DNA of 64,000 bases from an uncultured Porphyromonadaceae bacterium (GCA_947175545.1 CAMWNI010000001.1:186001-250000); one strand, 5' to 3'; positions 26,542 through 35,770 are shown, numbered from the stretch's first letter. Made by a program: numbers and translations. The notes: a model not told the origin generated them from the letters alone.

Positions 26542-29427
26542 ATGAAAAAGACCTCTACTCTGGCTATGTCGCTGCTGCTCGCAGCCGGTGCATGGTGCGG
26601 TCTCGCCTACGCCGGCGCCTCCGACCCCGTCTACACCGCTGGTGAAACGACCGCGACCTTCGACTTCAAAACAAACCAGTATGGCTACCCAACCGAATCC
26701 GGCAACAGCTCCAAGTATCTCACCGATGAAGGTGTTAATGCCGAACTCCTTGAAAGCCAGGATCGCGTCCACATCACTTTCAGCAAAGGCACCGGCGCAG
26801 GCGTACGCTTCTGGGCTGCAAGCAACGGTACTGAACTCCGCGTGATGAAAAACTCGAATATCACAATCTCCGTACCCGGAGGCGACATCTGCGGCATCTC
26901 TTTCACCGCAACCAAAAATGCAAACAAACTAACTCCCTCCAACTCCTCTTTCATGGCGTTAGGCGGAACTGGCACGCTCTGCACCTTTGCCAACGTGGGC
27001 GGAACCATCGAGACCGTAACCTTCACCGCATCTGACCGCGTTGACATCACCAAAATCGAAGTCCAGTTCACCGGCGGCGTAATCGATACCCGCCTCAATG
27101 CCGACCTCGCAATCGAAGGCAACCAGTCTGTATTCACCGCAATCCTTGATGAAGAATTCCAGGCACCCGTCATCACCAAAGCGACCGACGCCCCGCTGAC
27201 CTTCACCTCAAGCAACACCGCTGTAGCCGAAATCGCAACAGATGGTAGCAGTATCACCCTCGTAGGAACCGGCTCAACCGTAATCACCGCATCGGCCCCG
27301 CAGACCGACAACTACAAAGCAGGCTCAATCTTCTACACCCTCAACGTTCTCCCTGCCGGCACCGTCTTCAACTCTGCAATGGGTACCGACTTCACCTTCG
27401 AACCTGACGCCGACATCTGGGTACACGACGCTCAATACGGCCTCAAAGGAACCGGCTACATCTCCGCCGTCGGAAACATCGTTGCCGAAGCAATCGCCGT
27501 ATCGCCTGAAATCACGCTTCCCGCCTCAAACGAAGCAACCCTCTACTTCGACCAGGCCATCAACTACCTCAAAGGCGCATCAATCGCCGATTTCGCAAAC
27601 ATCGTTGTCCGCGAAGTCGAATCTGAAAACAACGGCGGATACTACTACGACGACAACGCCGAATGGCTCACAATCGCCAACGCAGTGACAGCCCCCGAGG
27701 GAGACAGCTGGAACTTCTACGCCAACGAACCCGTTGACCTCACCGCTTTCGCCGGCAAAACAATCCAGATCGGTTTCAAATACAACTCAACCAACGAAAC
27801 CGCAATGACCTGGGAAGTCAAGAACATCATCGTAACCTCCGTTGACCCCCTCAAGAGCATCAAAGAAGCTGCTGTCGAAGAAGTTCTCGGCTACCTCGCT
27901 CTCGCTCCCGGCGAATACAACCCCTGGATGGCCATGAACTACGAAAAGACAATCAACGGCTGCACAACTGCTGAAGAAGTTGCCGAAGCCATTGAATACT
28001 GCATCGGCCAGATCAGAGACAGAGTCTACGCCGCACTGGACTTCAACTTCACATGGGGCGCCCCCGACGGCAAATTCGTCTCATACATTGCTGAACCCGC
28101 AGCCGGACTCTCTCCCTGGCAAGCCGCTGACTTCACAACTGCATCCGTATTCGTCGGCGAGCGCGTCAACGAACGCGTATGGACTCCCTGGAGCCTCGCC
28201 GAAGGAGATGACGAACCTGAAACCAACGTCCGCGAAACCAACGACCACGACGCCGTAACAGTCCGCAACATCAAAACCGGTCTCTACCTTGCATTCCCCG
28301 CAAATGCCGGTGAAGTCGTAACCTCTACTGCTGACGTCACCAAAGCCGGCTACGTTTCCGTCAAATGCACCCAGGGCAAAATCGCCCTCGCCGATGACGC
28401 CACCGGTCTCTTCATCACCCTTGACCCCGAAAAGGGCCTCATCCTCTCTGAAACACCTGAAAACATCACCCTCGCCGAACTCAACGTTTGGGACAAGGAA
28501 GACGGCTACTCAATCTACGTCGAATTCTCAAACCAGGCCGAAGGCGAATGGGGTATGCTCTTTACTGACGAAATCAGCTACGTGAAAGTTGCCGTCACCG
28601 AAGGTCTCAAAGTCTCTGACATCGGCGAAATCAGCATCGTCGGCCACGACCTCAACTGGCAGGAATTCAACGTTGCAGTTTTCAACGCCAACGCACTTGC
28701 CGCAATGACCCCCGAAAAAGGCATCGGCTACAACATGGTCTGGAACAACGAAACCTTCATGAACGAAAAAGTTCCCTTCGACGCCGACGTATACACCCTC
28801 CAGCTCCGCAACCCGGTAACCGAAGCCGGTAACTACACCGTAAACATCAACGAAGGTACTTTCTACACCGAAATTGACGGCAAAACCTTCTTCTCGACCG
28901 AAGAACATGCCACCATCCAAATCGAAGCAACCCCTGTTGCATGCCAGCCCGTGGTTACACCCGCTGAAGGCCAGATCAACGACCTCGAAACCATCACAAT
29001 CACCGGTGGAGAAGAAATAATCCTCAACATCTGCTGGGAATCCGGAAACTCTGAAATCACCCTCACTTCCGACGAACAGACCCTCAAGTCTTGGACCAAA
29101 GACGACGTCCTCGCTTCTCTGCTCGTGAAAGAAGACATGTGGAACGATCCTGACGTCTACGAACTCAACCTCGGCGAAAAAATCACCGCCAACGGAACCT
29201 ACGTCCTGACCATCCCCGCCGGATTCTTCGTCAACGAAAGCCAGAACCTCAACGAAGAAACCGTAATCACCTGGACAATCAACAACGAAGAGGAAGATGA
29301 CTCTATCACCGAAATCAACGCCAACGGCGCCGCATCCAACGCCTACGACCTCCAGGGCCGCCGCGTCAGCAAACCCGCCAACGGCCTCTTCATCATCAAC
29401 GGTAAAAAGGTCCTCATCCGCAAATAA
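26542..29427 (+). CDS. Large secreted multidomain protein with T9SS type A sorting tail
   Basis: Surface or secreted protein of 961 residues. I chose ATG 26542 because it begins a proper signal peptide (MKKTSTLAMSLLLAAGAWCG); ATG 26503 would put 13 extra residues in front. After an N-terminal beta domain, a bacterial Ig-like segment is seen (ITKATDAPLTFTSSNTAVAE, then GTGSTVITASAPQTDNYKAG). It is followed by a choice-of-anchor-like domain (about 300-430) and several beta-rich repeats. The last 35 residues form the sorting tail (AYDLQGRRVSKPANGLFIIN plus GKKVLIRK), closely resembling that of the first gene in the window. Substrate or binding partner is unknown. Confidence 0.85.
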   Translation: MKKTSTLAMSLLLAAGAWCGLAYAGASDPVYTAGETTATFDFKTNQYGYPTESGNSSKYLTDEGVNAELLESQDRVHITFSKGTGAGVRFWAASNGTELRVMKNSNITISVPGGDICGISFTATKNANKLTPSNSSFMALGGTGTLCTFANVGGTIETVTFTASDRVDITKIEVQFTGGVIDTRLNADLAIEGNQSVFTAILDEEFQAPVITKATDAPLTFTSSNTAVAEIATDGSSITLVGTGSTVITASAPQTDNYKAGSIFYTLNVLPAGTVFNSAMGTDFTFEPDADIWVHDAQYGLKGTGYISAVGNIVAEAIAVSPEITLPASNEATLYFDQAINYLKGASIADFANIVVREVESENNGGYYYDDNAEWLTIANAVTAPEGDSWNFYANEPVDLTAFAGKTIQIGFKYNSTNETAMTWEVKNIIVTSVDPLKSIKEAAVEEVLGYLALAPGEYNPWMAMNYEKTINGCTTAEEVAEAIEYCIGQIRDRVYAALDFNFTWGAPDGKFVSYIAEPAAGLSPWQAADFTTASVFVGERVNERVWTPWSLAEGDDEPETNVRETNDHDAVTVRNIKTGLYLAFPANAGEVVTSTADVTKAGYVSVKCTQGKIALADDATGLFITLDPEKGLILSETPENITLAELNVWDKEDGYSIYVEFSNQAEGEWGMLFTDEISYVKVAVTEGLKVSDIGEISIVGHDLNWQEFNVAVFNANALAAMTPEKGIGYNMVWNNETFMNEKVPFDADVYTLQLRNPVTEAGNYTVNINEGTFYTEIDGKTFFSTEEHATIQIEATPVACQPVVTPAEGQINDLETITITGGEEIILNICWESGNSEITLTSDEQTLKSWTKDDVLASLLVKEDMWNDPDVYELNLGEKITANGTYVLTIPAGFFVNESQNLNEETVITWTINNEEEDDSITEINANGAASNAYDLQGRRVSKPANGLFIINGKKVLIRK

Positions 29428-29450
29428 TCCCCCGAATCACATCCCAATAG

Positions 29451-29486
29451 AACAGACCGCCCCTTTTCCGGGCGGTCTGTTTTGTT
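29451..29486 (+). terminator. Rho-independent terminator after the T9SS cargo gene
   Basis: A 12-bp perfect stem (AACAGACCGCCC with GGGCGGTCTGTT), 7-base loop, then a T-rich run. It lies 24 bp after the stop codon and separates it from cdaA. Confidence 0.93.
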
Positions 29487-29532
29487 AATACGGAATCGGA
29501 CACACCCGCACCTCCAATAATTTCCCCCTTTC

Positions 29533-29555
29533 GTATTCTGTATTTTGTATTTTTT
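29533..29555 (+). repeat. Copy of the dispersed TTCTGTATTTTGTATTTTT word
   Basis: GTATTCTGTATTTTGTATTT lies directly before the cdaA promoter box. Similar words occur at 8190-8217, 38143-38167 (reverse) and 60551-60598. Confidence 0.45.
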
Positions 29556-29558
29556 CAC

Positions 29559-29566
29559 TAATTTTG
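29559..29566 (+). promoter_or_regulatory. -7 box TAATTTTG, 4 bp before the cdaA ATG
   Basis: The box ends 4 bases (caaa) before ATG 29571, so transcription is likely to start at or next to the start codon. This resembles the arrangement at 17374. Confidence 0.6.
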
Positions 29567-29570
29567 CAAA

Positions 29571-30359
29571 ATGTTGCAAAACTTCGGAATAAAAGACGCT
29601 CTCGACGTCCTGCTCGTCGCCACTCTGCTCTTCTGGCTATACCGCCTCATGAAACAGAGCGGCACAAAAAACATTTTCATCGGTGTCCTCGCTTTCATAG
29701 GCGTCTGGCTTGTCACTTCCGAAATCCTCGGAATGAGACTCACCGGAACAATCCTTGACAAATTCATGTCAATCGGACTCCTCGTCCTCGTTATCCTCTT
29801 CCAGGAGCAGATCAAACGATTCCTCGAAGAAATCGGTTCCAACCAGCGCTGGCGAGGTCTGCGCCAATTCTTCCGCCGGCACCTCGAAGGAATACAAGAC
29901 GACTCCGAAGAGCGACACCACCGCTGGGTACTCCCGATTGTCTATGCCGTAATGAACATGGCTCGATCCCGCACCGGTGCATTAATCGTAATCGAACAAG
30001 TTGTCAGCCTCGACGCATACGAAAAAACCGGCGACATCATCGACGCTAAAATAAACACCCGGCTCCTCGAAAACATATTCTTCAAAAACTCCCCGCTCCA
30101 CGACGGCGCAACAATCATTGCCCACGACCGCATCGCTGCAGCCGGTTGCATCCTCCCCGTTTCACACGACAGTTCCATCCCCCGATCCCTCGGCCTGCGC
30201 CATCGCTCTGCCCTCGGTATCGCACAGGCAACAGACGCCCTCGCAATCGTCGTTTCCGAAGAAACCGGAGGAATCTCAATCGCTCACCGTGGAGTCCTCT
30301 CAACCCACGTCTCAACAGCCGAACTCGAACGCCGTCTCACTCACCTCAACCTCGACTGA
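29571..30359 (+). CDS. cdaA: Diadenylate cyclase CdaA (c-di-AMP synthase)
   Basis: Makes c-di-AMP from two ATP at the inner membrane. Three N-terminal transmembrane helices lie within residues 8-80 (ALDVLLVATLLFWLY, FIGVLAFIGVWLVT, IGLLVLVILFQ). The DisA_N catalytic domain carries DGA (178-180, in SPLHDGATII) and RHR (210-212, in GLRHRSALGIA). The start MLQNFGIKDALDVLL matches the family. 262 aa is normal. pcrA starts 22 bp later, so the two are probably one transcript. No CdaR-like partner gene is adjacent. Confidence 0.95.
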   Translation: MLQNFGIKDALDVLLVATLLFWLYRLMKQSGTKNIFIGVLAFIGVWLVTSEILGMRLTGTILDKFMSIGLLVLVILFQEQIKRFLEEIGSNQRWRGLRQFFRRHLEGIQDDSEERHHRWVLPIVYAVMNMARSRTGALIVIEQVVSLDAYEKTGDIIDAKINTRLLENIFFKNSPLHDGATIIAHDRIAAAGCILPVSHDSSIPRSLGLRHRSALGIAQATDALAIVVSEETGGISIAHRGVLSTHVSTAELERRLTHLNLD

Positions 30360-30381
30360 ACCCCACCCCCACGTCCGAAAA

Positions 30382-32631
30382 ATGACCCAGACATACCTCA
30401 ACGACCTCAACCCTGCCCAACTCGAAGCCGTTACATACACTCAAGGTCCACAACTCGTAATTGCCGGTGCCGGATCCGGAAAAACAAGAGTCCTCACATA
30501 CAAAATTGTCCACCTCCTAAACCAAGGAACCGATCCCTGGCGGATTCTCGCACTTACTTTCACAAACAAAGCCGCAAACGAAATGCGCGAGCGTATCCGG
30601 CTAATGGTCGGCGACAAAACCGCCTCGCGCCTCTGGATGGGAACTTTCCACTCTATTTTCCGCCGAATCCTCGCCTCTCACACTGACCGAATCGGCTTCA
30701 AACCCGGTTTCACAATCTACGACTCCGCCGACTCAAAAGCACTCGTCAAAACCATCATCAAAGAAATGGACCTTGACGACAAAATTTACAAACCCTCAGT
30801 TGTCCTCTCTGCAATCTCCGGCGCGAAAAACGCACTCATCTCCCCCGCTGCCTACAAGGCCTCGTCTGACATAATCGCAGCCGACCGACGCGCCCGACGG
30901 CCACAACTCTACCAAATCTATGAAACCTACGCCCGCCGTTGCTTCATCGCCAACGCTATGGACTTCGACGACCTCCTGTACTTCACGAACATACTCCTGC
31001 GCGACAACCCTGACATCCTGCACCACTACCAGGAATTCTTCGCCTACGTACTCGTCGACGAATACCAGGACACGAACTTCGCGCAGCACCTGATTGTCAA
31101 CATGCTCACCCGACAGACCGGTAACCTCTGTGTCGTCGGCGACGACGCTCAGTCAATCTACTCTTTCCGCGGAGCAAACATTGACAACATTCTCCAGTTG
31201 CGTCGCTCCTACCCGACCCTGCGAACCTTCAAACTCGAACAGAACTACCGGTCTACCCAAACAATTACAAACGCCGCAAACTCCCTCATCGCAAAAAACA
31301 AAGAGCAGATACCGAAAAACGTATTCTCCCGCAACGAACCCGGCCAAAAAATCGAACTCGTCCGCTCATACTCCGACTTCGAAGAAGGATACCTCGTCGC
31401 AAACCGAATAACAACCCTACGCGCCCAAAACCACGACTCCTTCGAAGACTACGCAATCCTCTACCGGACCAACGCCCAGAGCCGAGTCCTCGAAGAAAGC
31501 CTGCGGAAACGCAACATCCCATACCGAATCTACGGCGGACTGTCATTCTATCAGCGACAGGAAGTCAAAGACGCAATGGCATACTTCAGACTCTCCCTCA
31601 ACCCCGACGACGACGAAGCCCTCCGGAGGGTAATCAACACACCCGCCCGCGGAATCGGCGCTACAACACTCAACAGACTGACACGCGCTGCACTCGAAAA
31701 CAACGTCAGCATCTGGACCGTACTGACCGCACCCCCTCAAACATACCGGACGGAAATCGCTGCCGCAGCTTCAAAAAAACTCGCAATCTTCGTCGACCTG
31801 ATAGCACGCTTCGTCGACCTGAACCTCCGGGGCGACAACGCATTCACCGTAGCCGAACAGATAATAACCGGCTCCGGACTCCTCGCCCAATTCATCTCTG
31901 ACCACACCCCCGAAAGCATCGCCCGACGCGAAAACCTCGAAGAACTCGTCTCTGCTGTCCGCGAATTTGTCGAAGAACGCCTCGAGGAAGGCAACCCGGA
32001 CATAACACTTGCCGACTTTCTCGGAATCGCTGCCCTCGCAACGGACCAAGACACCAAAGACGCAGACCTTCAGGCCTCTCAGCGCGTCACTCTCATGACC
32101 GCACACGCGGCCAAAGGCCTCGAATTCAACAACATATTCGTCGTCGGAGTCGAAGAAGACCTCTTTCCCTCCGCAATGTCGAACTCCACTCCCCGCCAGA
32201 TTGAAGAAGAGCGTCGACTGCTCTACGTCGCAATAACCCGCGCCCGACGGTTCTGCATGCTCTCCTACGCCTCAACTCGCTTCCGCAACGGGCAGACCGT
32301 CATGCCGATGCCCTCACGCTTCATAGCCGACATCGACCCCACATACCTCACCAGGCAAACCTCCCAGACCAACAGCAGTTATAACAACACTTACCAAACC
32401 TACAACACCTGCCGGACCTACCCGAAAGAACCCCCGCTGCCGGCCCCGGCAACTCCCCGCGAGCAACTTCCGGTTCCCCCGGTAGGCGCAAAAATCGAAC
32501 ACCCCAAATTCGGCCGAGGCACCGTAACCAATGTCGACACCTCCCTTCCGGACACACGCATAACCGTCGACTTCGAAAACTCCGGCACCCGCACCCTATT
32601 GCTAAAATTCGCTAAATTCACCCTCCTCTAA
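30382..32631 (+). CDS. pcrA: UvrD/PcrA-type ATP-dependent DNA helicase
   Basis: SF1A 3'-5' helicase in repair and replication restart. All motifs are present: Q motif LNPAQLEAVTY, Walker A AGAGSGKTRVL, VDEYQDTN, GDDAQSIYSFRGA, LEQNYRST, TAHAAKGLEFNNIFVVG and EERRLLYVAITRAR. A C-terminal Tudor-like segment (GAKIEHPKFGRGTVTNVD) is typical of PcrA. I place the start at ATG 30382 (MTQTYLNDLNPAQ); the longer frame back to 30118 runs through cdaA and is not credible. 749 aa. Confidence 0.95.
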   Translation: MTQTYLNDLNPAQLEAVTYTQGPQLVIAGAGSGKTRVLTYKIVHLLNQGTDPWRILALTFTNKAANEMRERIRLMVGDKTASRLWMGTFHSIFRRILASHTDRIGFKPGFTIYDSADSKALVKTIIKEMDLDDKIYKPSVVLSAISGAKNALISPAAYKASSDIIAADRRARRPQLYQIYETYARRCFIANAMDFDDLLYFTNILLRDNPDILHHYQEFFAYVLVDEYQDTNFAQHLIVNMLTRQTGNLCVVGDDAQSIYSFRGANIDNILQLRRSYPTLRTFKLEQNYRSTQTITNAANSLIAKNKEQIPKNVFSRNEPGQKIELVRSYSDFEEGYLVANRITTLRAQNHDSFEDYAILYRTNAQSRVLEESLRKRNIPYRIYGGLSFYQRQEVKDAMAYFRLSLNPDDDEALRRVINTPARGIGATTLNRLTRAALENNVSIWTVLTAPPQTYRTEIAAAASKKLAIFVDLIARFVDLNLRGDNAFTVAEQIITGSGLLAQFISDHTPESIARRENLEELVSAVREFVEERLEEGNPDITLADFLGIAALATDQDTKDADLQASQRVTLMTAHAAKGLEFNNIFVVGVEEDLFPSAMSNSTPRQIEEERRLLYVAITRARRFCMLSYASTRFRNGQTVMPMPSRFIADIDPTYLTRQTSQTNSSYNNTYQTYNTCRTYPKEPPLPAPATPREQLPVPPVGAKIEHPKFGRGTVTNVDTSLPDTRITVDFENSGTRTLLLKFAKFTLL

Positions 32632-32665
32632 CGAACCCCCATACCCCCTTTGGCGTTATAGGGCC

Positions 32666-33532
32666 ATGAACACCTTACGCCAACCCACCCTCTCCCCTTA
32701 TCGGACAGCGACAAACCCCCGTCTGCTGACTGCCCCCGTATTCAGCCCCATAACACGCCAGGACATCCCCCTGCTGGCCGCCTGGACCCAAAATCAGCCA
32801 ACCCGCTCATGCGACTACACCCTTGGAGGAATCATCCTCTGGGCCGACTTCTTCGACTATCGAATAGCATTCGCATCCTCAGGCGAAATCATAATTGACG
32901 GACTCCACCCGAACGATCCAACGCGCCGCGTCATCGGCCTCCCCGTTCCGGACGACAATATCGACCCAAACCGCGCCCTCAAACCCCTCGGCGAAAAATG
33001 GAGCGACTATCTTTACGACATCTACTCCTTCTCTTCCCTCGCCGGCAACGCAATGAAAAAAAAGCGCAACCACGTCAACCGATTCCGCGTCGACAACCCC
33101 TCGGCAATCCTCAGCCCTCTGACCCCCGCAAACGCCCGCTTCTGCCTCCGGATTCTGGCTCGCCTCGGCAACGACGGCTCCCAAACCGGCCGCGCCGAAC
33201 AAATCGCAGTGGCACGCATGCTACTCCACTGGAACGACTTTGCGCCCTTTATGACCGGAGCCGTACTCAAACTCAACCCTGACGACGACAACAGCATCGT
33301 CGCCTTCACAATCGGCGAAACCAAAGGCGACACTCTCCACGTTCACATAGAAAAAGCAGACCATACCGTCCCCGGCGCAGGCGAAACAATCGCCCACCTC
33401 TTCGCAGCCCGGGCCTTGACCCTCAACCCATCCCTCCAGATAATCAATCGTCAGGACGACGCCGGCTCACCCGCCATCCGCAACGCAAAACTCTCCTGGC
33501 GCCCGCTCAGCCTCCTCCAAAAATATATCTAA
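32666..33532 (+). CDS. DUF2156 (phosphatidylglycerol lysyltransferase C-terminal-like) protein
   Basis: Resembles the GNAT-like acyl/aminoacyl transferase domain at the end of MprF, found alone in many Bacteroidetes. Characteristic segments are YTLGGIILWADFFDYRIA near residue 50 and YDIYSFSSLAGNAMKKKRNH followed by VNRF near residue 113. The second half has the acetyltransferase-like fold (AVLKLNPDDDNSIVAFTIGE). It has no membrane helices, so it is not a full MprF. The acceptor is unknown. Strongly C-rich, ending at the point where strand composition changes. Confidence 0.78.
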   Translation: MNTLRQPTLSPYRTATNPRLLTAPVFSPITRQDIPLLAAWTQNQPTRSCDYTLGGIILWADFFDYRIAFASSGEIIIDGLHPNDPTRRVIGLPVPDDNIDPNRALKPLGEKWSDYLYDIYSFSSLAGNAMKKKRNHVNRFRVDNPSAILSPLTPANARFCLRILARLGNDGSQTGRAEQIAVARMLLHWNDFAPFMTGAVLKLNPDDDNSIVAFTIGETKGDTLHVHIEKADHTVPGAGETIAHLFAARALTLNPSLQIINRQDDAGSPAIRNAKLSWRPLSLLQKYI

Positions 33533-33638
33533 AAAGGAATCAAAGCATACCGATGGAGCGTCGAGCAACTCCGTCAGTGACCCCATCATAGCGGTTCAGT
33601 CCGGAGCCGGACAGTTTCAAAAACGACTATAATATTCT

Positions 33639-33752
33639 TCAATGTCTATTCCCTTTTCTTGGGAAAATTTTTTTGAAGAGTTTTACAATAATGGGGGCGA
33701 AAATTCCTCCCATTAAGCCAGGAATGATTATATATAGGAGTATAAATTTCAT
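33639..33752 (-). CDS. Micro-ORF B: 37-residue hydrophobic peptide with cationic tail
   Basis: ATG 33752 to TGA 33639. Residues 3-25 form one hydrophobic helix (FILLYIIIPGLMGGIFAPII), followed by a basic tail (VKLFKKIFPRKGNRH). It starts 5 bases after the stop of micro-ORF A, which suggests coupled translation. The shape is like membrane-active peptides (toxin, bacteriocin or signal peptides), but no family is recognised and translation is not proven. Codon use is AT-rich like the island. Confidence 0.45.
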   Translation of the reverse strand: MKFILLYIIIPGLMGGIFAPIIVKLFKKIFPRKGNRH

Positions 33753-33757
33753 TGCTA

Positions 33758-33874
33758 TTAGAAAAGTTTAGAGATCCATTTTCCGACTTTTACTACAGAT
33801 GGCATCGATAGCATATCAACGGTCGTAAGTAATATCGTAATGATAACGATAGATGTGGTTAAAACTTTTTTCAT
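33758..33874 (-). CDS. Micro-ORF A: 38-residue hydrophobic peptide
   Basis: ATG 33874 (or the in-frame ATG 33880) to TAA 33758. The sequence begins MKKVLTTSIVIITILLTTVD, a hydrophobic helix after two lysines, as in a signal peptide or membrane peptide, and ends VGKWISKLF. A match to the promoter pattern (TTTG-N23-TAACTTTG) lies directly upstream, supporting expression. Paired with micro-ORF B. No homology is recognised. Confidence 0.45.
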   Translation of the reverse strand: MKKVLTTSIVIITILLTTVDMLSMPSVVKVGKWISKLF

Positions 33875-33893
33875 GGGCATCCTTGTTTTTTCG

Positions 33894-33928
33894 CAAAGTT
33901 AGATAAATACGGTTGTTACATAGGCAAA
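33894..33928 (-). promoter_or_regulatory. Promoter TTTG-N23-TAACTTTG for the micro-ORF pair
   Basis: On the minus strand TTTG (33928-33925) and TAACTTTG (33901-33894). The start of micro-ORF A is 19 bp beyond. The long inverted repeat lies immediately upstream. Confidence 0.6.
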
Positions 33929-33931
33929 ATT

Positions 33932-33980
33932 ATGTGCGGAATTTGTGCGGAACTTACAATCCCGTACAAATCCCGCACAT
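33932..33980. repeat. 20-bp inverted repeat with 9-base loop between regulator gene and micro-ORF promoter
   Basis: Left arm 33932-33951 begins ATGTGCGGAATTTGTGCGG; right arm 33961-33980 is its reverse complement with three mismatches. Each arm also holds two TGTGCGG-like half-sites in direct orientation. It lies 21 bp after the stop of the TPR/HTH gene and 4 bp before the micro-ORF promoter. It can serve as a transcription terminator or as an operator; an eight-G run follows on the + strand. Confidence 0.75.
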
Positions 33981-34001
33981 GAATTGGGGGGGGTAATTTA
34001 T

Positions 34002-35708
34002 TTATAATGAGAATATTATATTGTCAAATGTTTTTGATCCTAATTTCTTCTCAAAAATCCTAAAACAAAGATTTTCGCGTCTATATGAAATGGTTCCTTT
34101 AGTCTTTCCAATTAGAAATGTCATCTGTGTAGGGGTTATGCCACATTTAATTAGTAAGGCAATATGATAGTCGGAATCTTTCAACTTCCCTCCAGTTAAT
34201 AGTTGAAGGTGGTATTTAAAATTAGGGGAACATTTAGTTACAATTAGATCTAACTCTTTCCAAAGAGGATTATTTTCAACAATTATCTTTTGAGTTGAGA
34301 CATAAGATTGAAGTTTTGCATATGCTTGAGACCTTAAGATAATGGGAGAGATATCTTTTGAAATTGTACAAGACTGTTGTAGGGCAAGCAGTTCTTCTTG
34401 TAATTGTTTTTTTAGTTGATGAATATTAGATTCTTGAATTATTGGAGAGCTAAGTGGTTTTGTCTCTATGCTAATATTTGGCGTCGTATCCGGGTTTAAA
34501 GATGCCCGTAGTGTTTTTAGGTTAGATAGAGCCTCATGAAGTTTTAATAAGTTGGTTTTATTTCGATTTTTCAAAAATAGTATAAATACGATTAAACCTA
34601 AAACCATTATAATCATAAAGACTATGACCTGTTTGAATATGTTATTTTTCTTGATAGCCTTGATGTGTTTTTGCTCATGTATTTGATAGTTGTAAAATGA
34701 ATTTTGGAGAAAAGCCTCTTGTGTAGAGTGTTGATTAAATTGATCTTCAATGATTGAGAAACTTCGAGTAATATATGGATATAGTGAATCTGGTGAGATG
34801 ATATCCTTTAATTGTGGAGATAGTAAAATTCTATATCCCAATTCTTTATTATAGGAATCAGTGTTTATTAGTTCTTTTGCATACATGTAAGCGGTATCTA
34901 TAATACCGCATCGTAGATATATGCTTGATGCATAAGCTAAGGCATTATTTCGATCAATAGTGTTTATATTATTGATAATTGGTCTAATCAGAAGTAATGC
35001 AGAGTCAAGGTCTCCAGTATAATATTTAATAGCAGATAGATACATGTCTTGCTGAAGAACATCCTCAGGCGAAATTTTTAATGCTAATTTACGAGCTAAT
35101 CTAAAATTAGATTCAGCTACATTATATTGTTTTGCATGCAGATTTATGGCACCCAATAATTGTGTGTCGTACATATAGTTTAACGAATCATTTAAAATAG
35201 AATCGATCTGTACCGCTTTTGTTATGTACGAGATAGCTTTTTCGTACAGTCTAAGTGAATTCAGTAAACGTCCTGTTTGACTTAGAATTCTGTTTTTGAG
35301 TTTTAAATCATTAGTCGTTTCAGCTCTATCTAAAGCCTGCTGAAAATATTTAAGCGCTGTTGGATAATCTCCAATGTCACTATATACTCGACCTCCATAA
35401 TATAGGGCTTCAGGGTAACGTCCATATTTCTGATGTTTGGACTCAAAGTCAATAACTTTAAGAATGAGGCTATCGGAGGAATGAATAAGATAAGCTTTGT
35501 CTGCTACTTTCACTGAAAGAAAATCGTAGTAGTGTTTATCTGCGTCAGATAAATAGTCATAATTAATGGCACTCAAAGAGTCCCATGCTTCTTTGGGTGA
35601 TTCAGATGATAGATTTTCTACTCTTGAAAGCCGTATATTAGAAGATTTATCGGTGCAGCAGATAAAGGTTAAAGAGAAGATTAATAATATTAGTATGCGG
35701 ATTGTCAT
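34002..35708 (-). CDS. Membrane-anchored TPR regulator with C-terminal HTH-like domain
   Basis: 568 residues. A lipoprotein-like or membrane signal at residues 1-18 ends in a Cys pair (FICC). Periplasmic tetratricopeptide repeats follow (GDYPTALKYFQQALDRAE, LYEKAISYITKAVQIDS, YNVAESNFRLARKLALKIS). One transmembrane helix lies at about residues 350-375 (VIVFMIIMVLGLIVFILFL). A cytoplasmic coiled coil comes next, then a C-terminal helix-turn-helix-like end (LIKCGITPTQMTFLIGKTKG, then RIFEKKLGSKTFDNII). This resembles the Bacteroidales TPR regulators that sit beside small secreted-peptide genes. AT-rich codons unlike all its neighbours point to transfer. The ligand is unknown; the flanking micro-ORFs are candidates. 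Confidence 0.78.
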   Translation of the reverse strand: MTIRILILLIFSLTFICCTDKSSNIRLSRVENLSSESPKEAWDSLSAINYDYLSDADKHYYDFLSVKVADKAYLIHSSDSLILKVIDFESKHQKYGRYPEALYYGGRVYSDIGDYPTALKYFQQALDRAETTNDLKLKNRILSQTGRLLNSLRLYEKAISYITKAVQIDSILNDSLNYMYDTQLLGAINLHAKQYNVAESNFRLARKLALKISPEDVLQQDMYLSAIKYYTGDLDSALLLIRPIINNINTIDRNNALAYASSIYLRCGIIDTAYMYAKELINTDSYNKELGYRILLSPQLKDIISPDSLYPYITRSFSIIEDQFNQHSTQEAFLQNSFYNYQIHEQKHIKAIKKNNIFKQVIVFMIIMVLGLIVFILFLKNRNKTNLLKLHEALSNLKTLRASLNPDTTPNISIETKPLSSPIIQESNIHQLKKQLQEELLALQQSCTISKDISPIILRSQAYAKLQSYVSTQKIIVENNPLWKELDLIVTKCSPNFKYHLQLLTGGKLKDSDYHIALLIKCGITPTQMTFLIGKTKGTISYRRENLCFRIFEKKLGSKTFDNIIFSL

Positions 35709-35770
35709 TGTTCTGCTTCTTGATCAATGCTGAATGAAGTTGTTCGCTTGTTAGATGTTTTCGTTACAGT

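Noticed and set aside
30118-30381. Longer N-terminus for the PcrA-type helicase
   Set aside because: The frame overlaps the catalytic part of cdaA and yields low-complexity sequence; the helicase Q motif begins just after ATG 30382.
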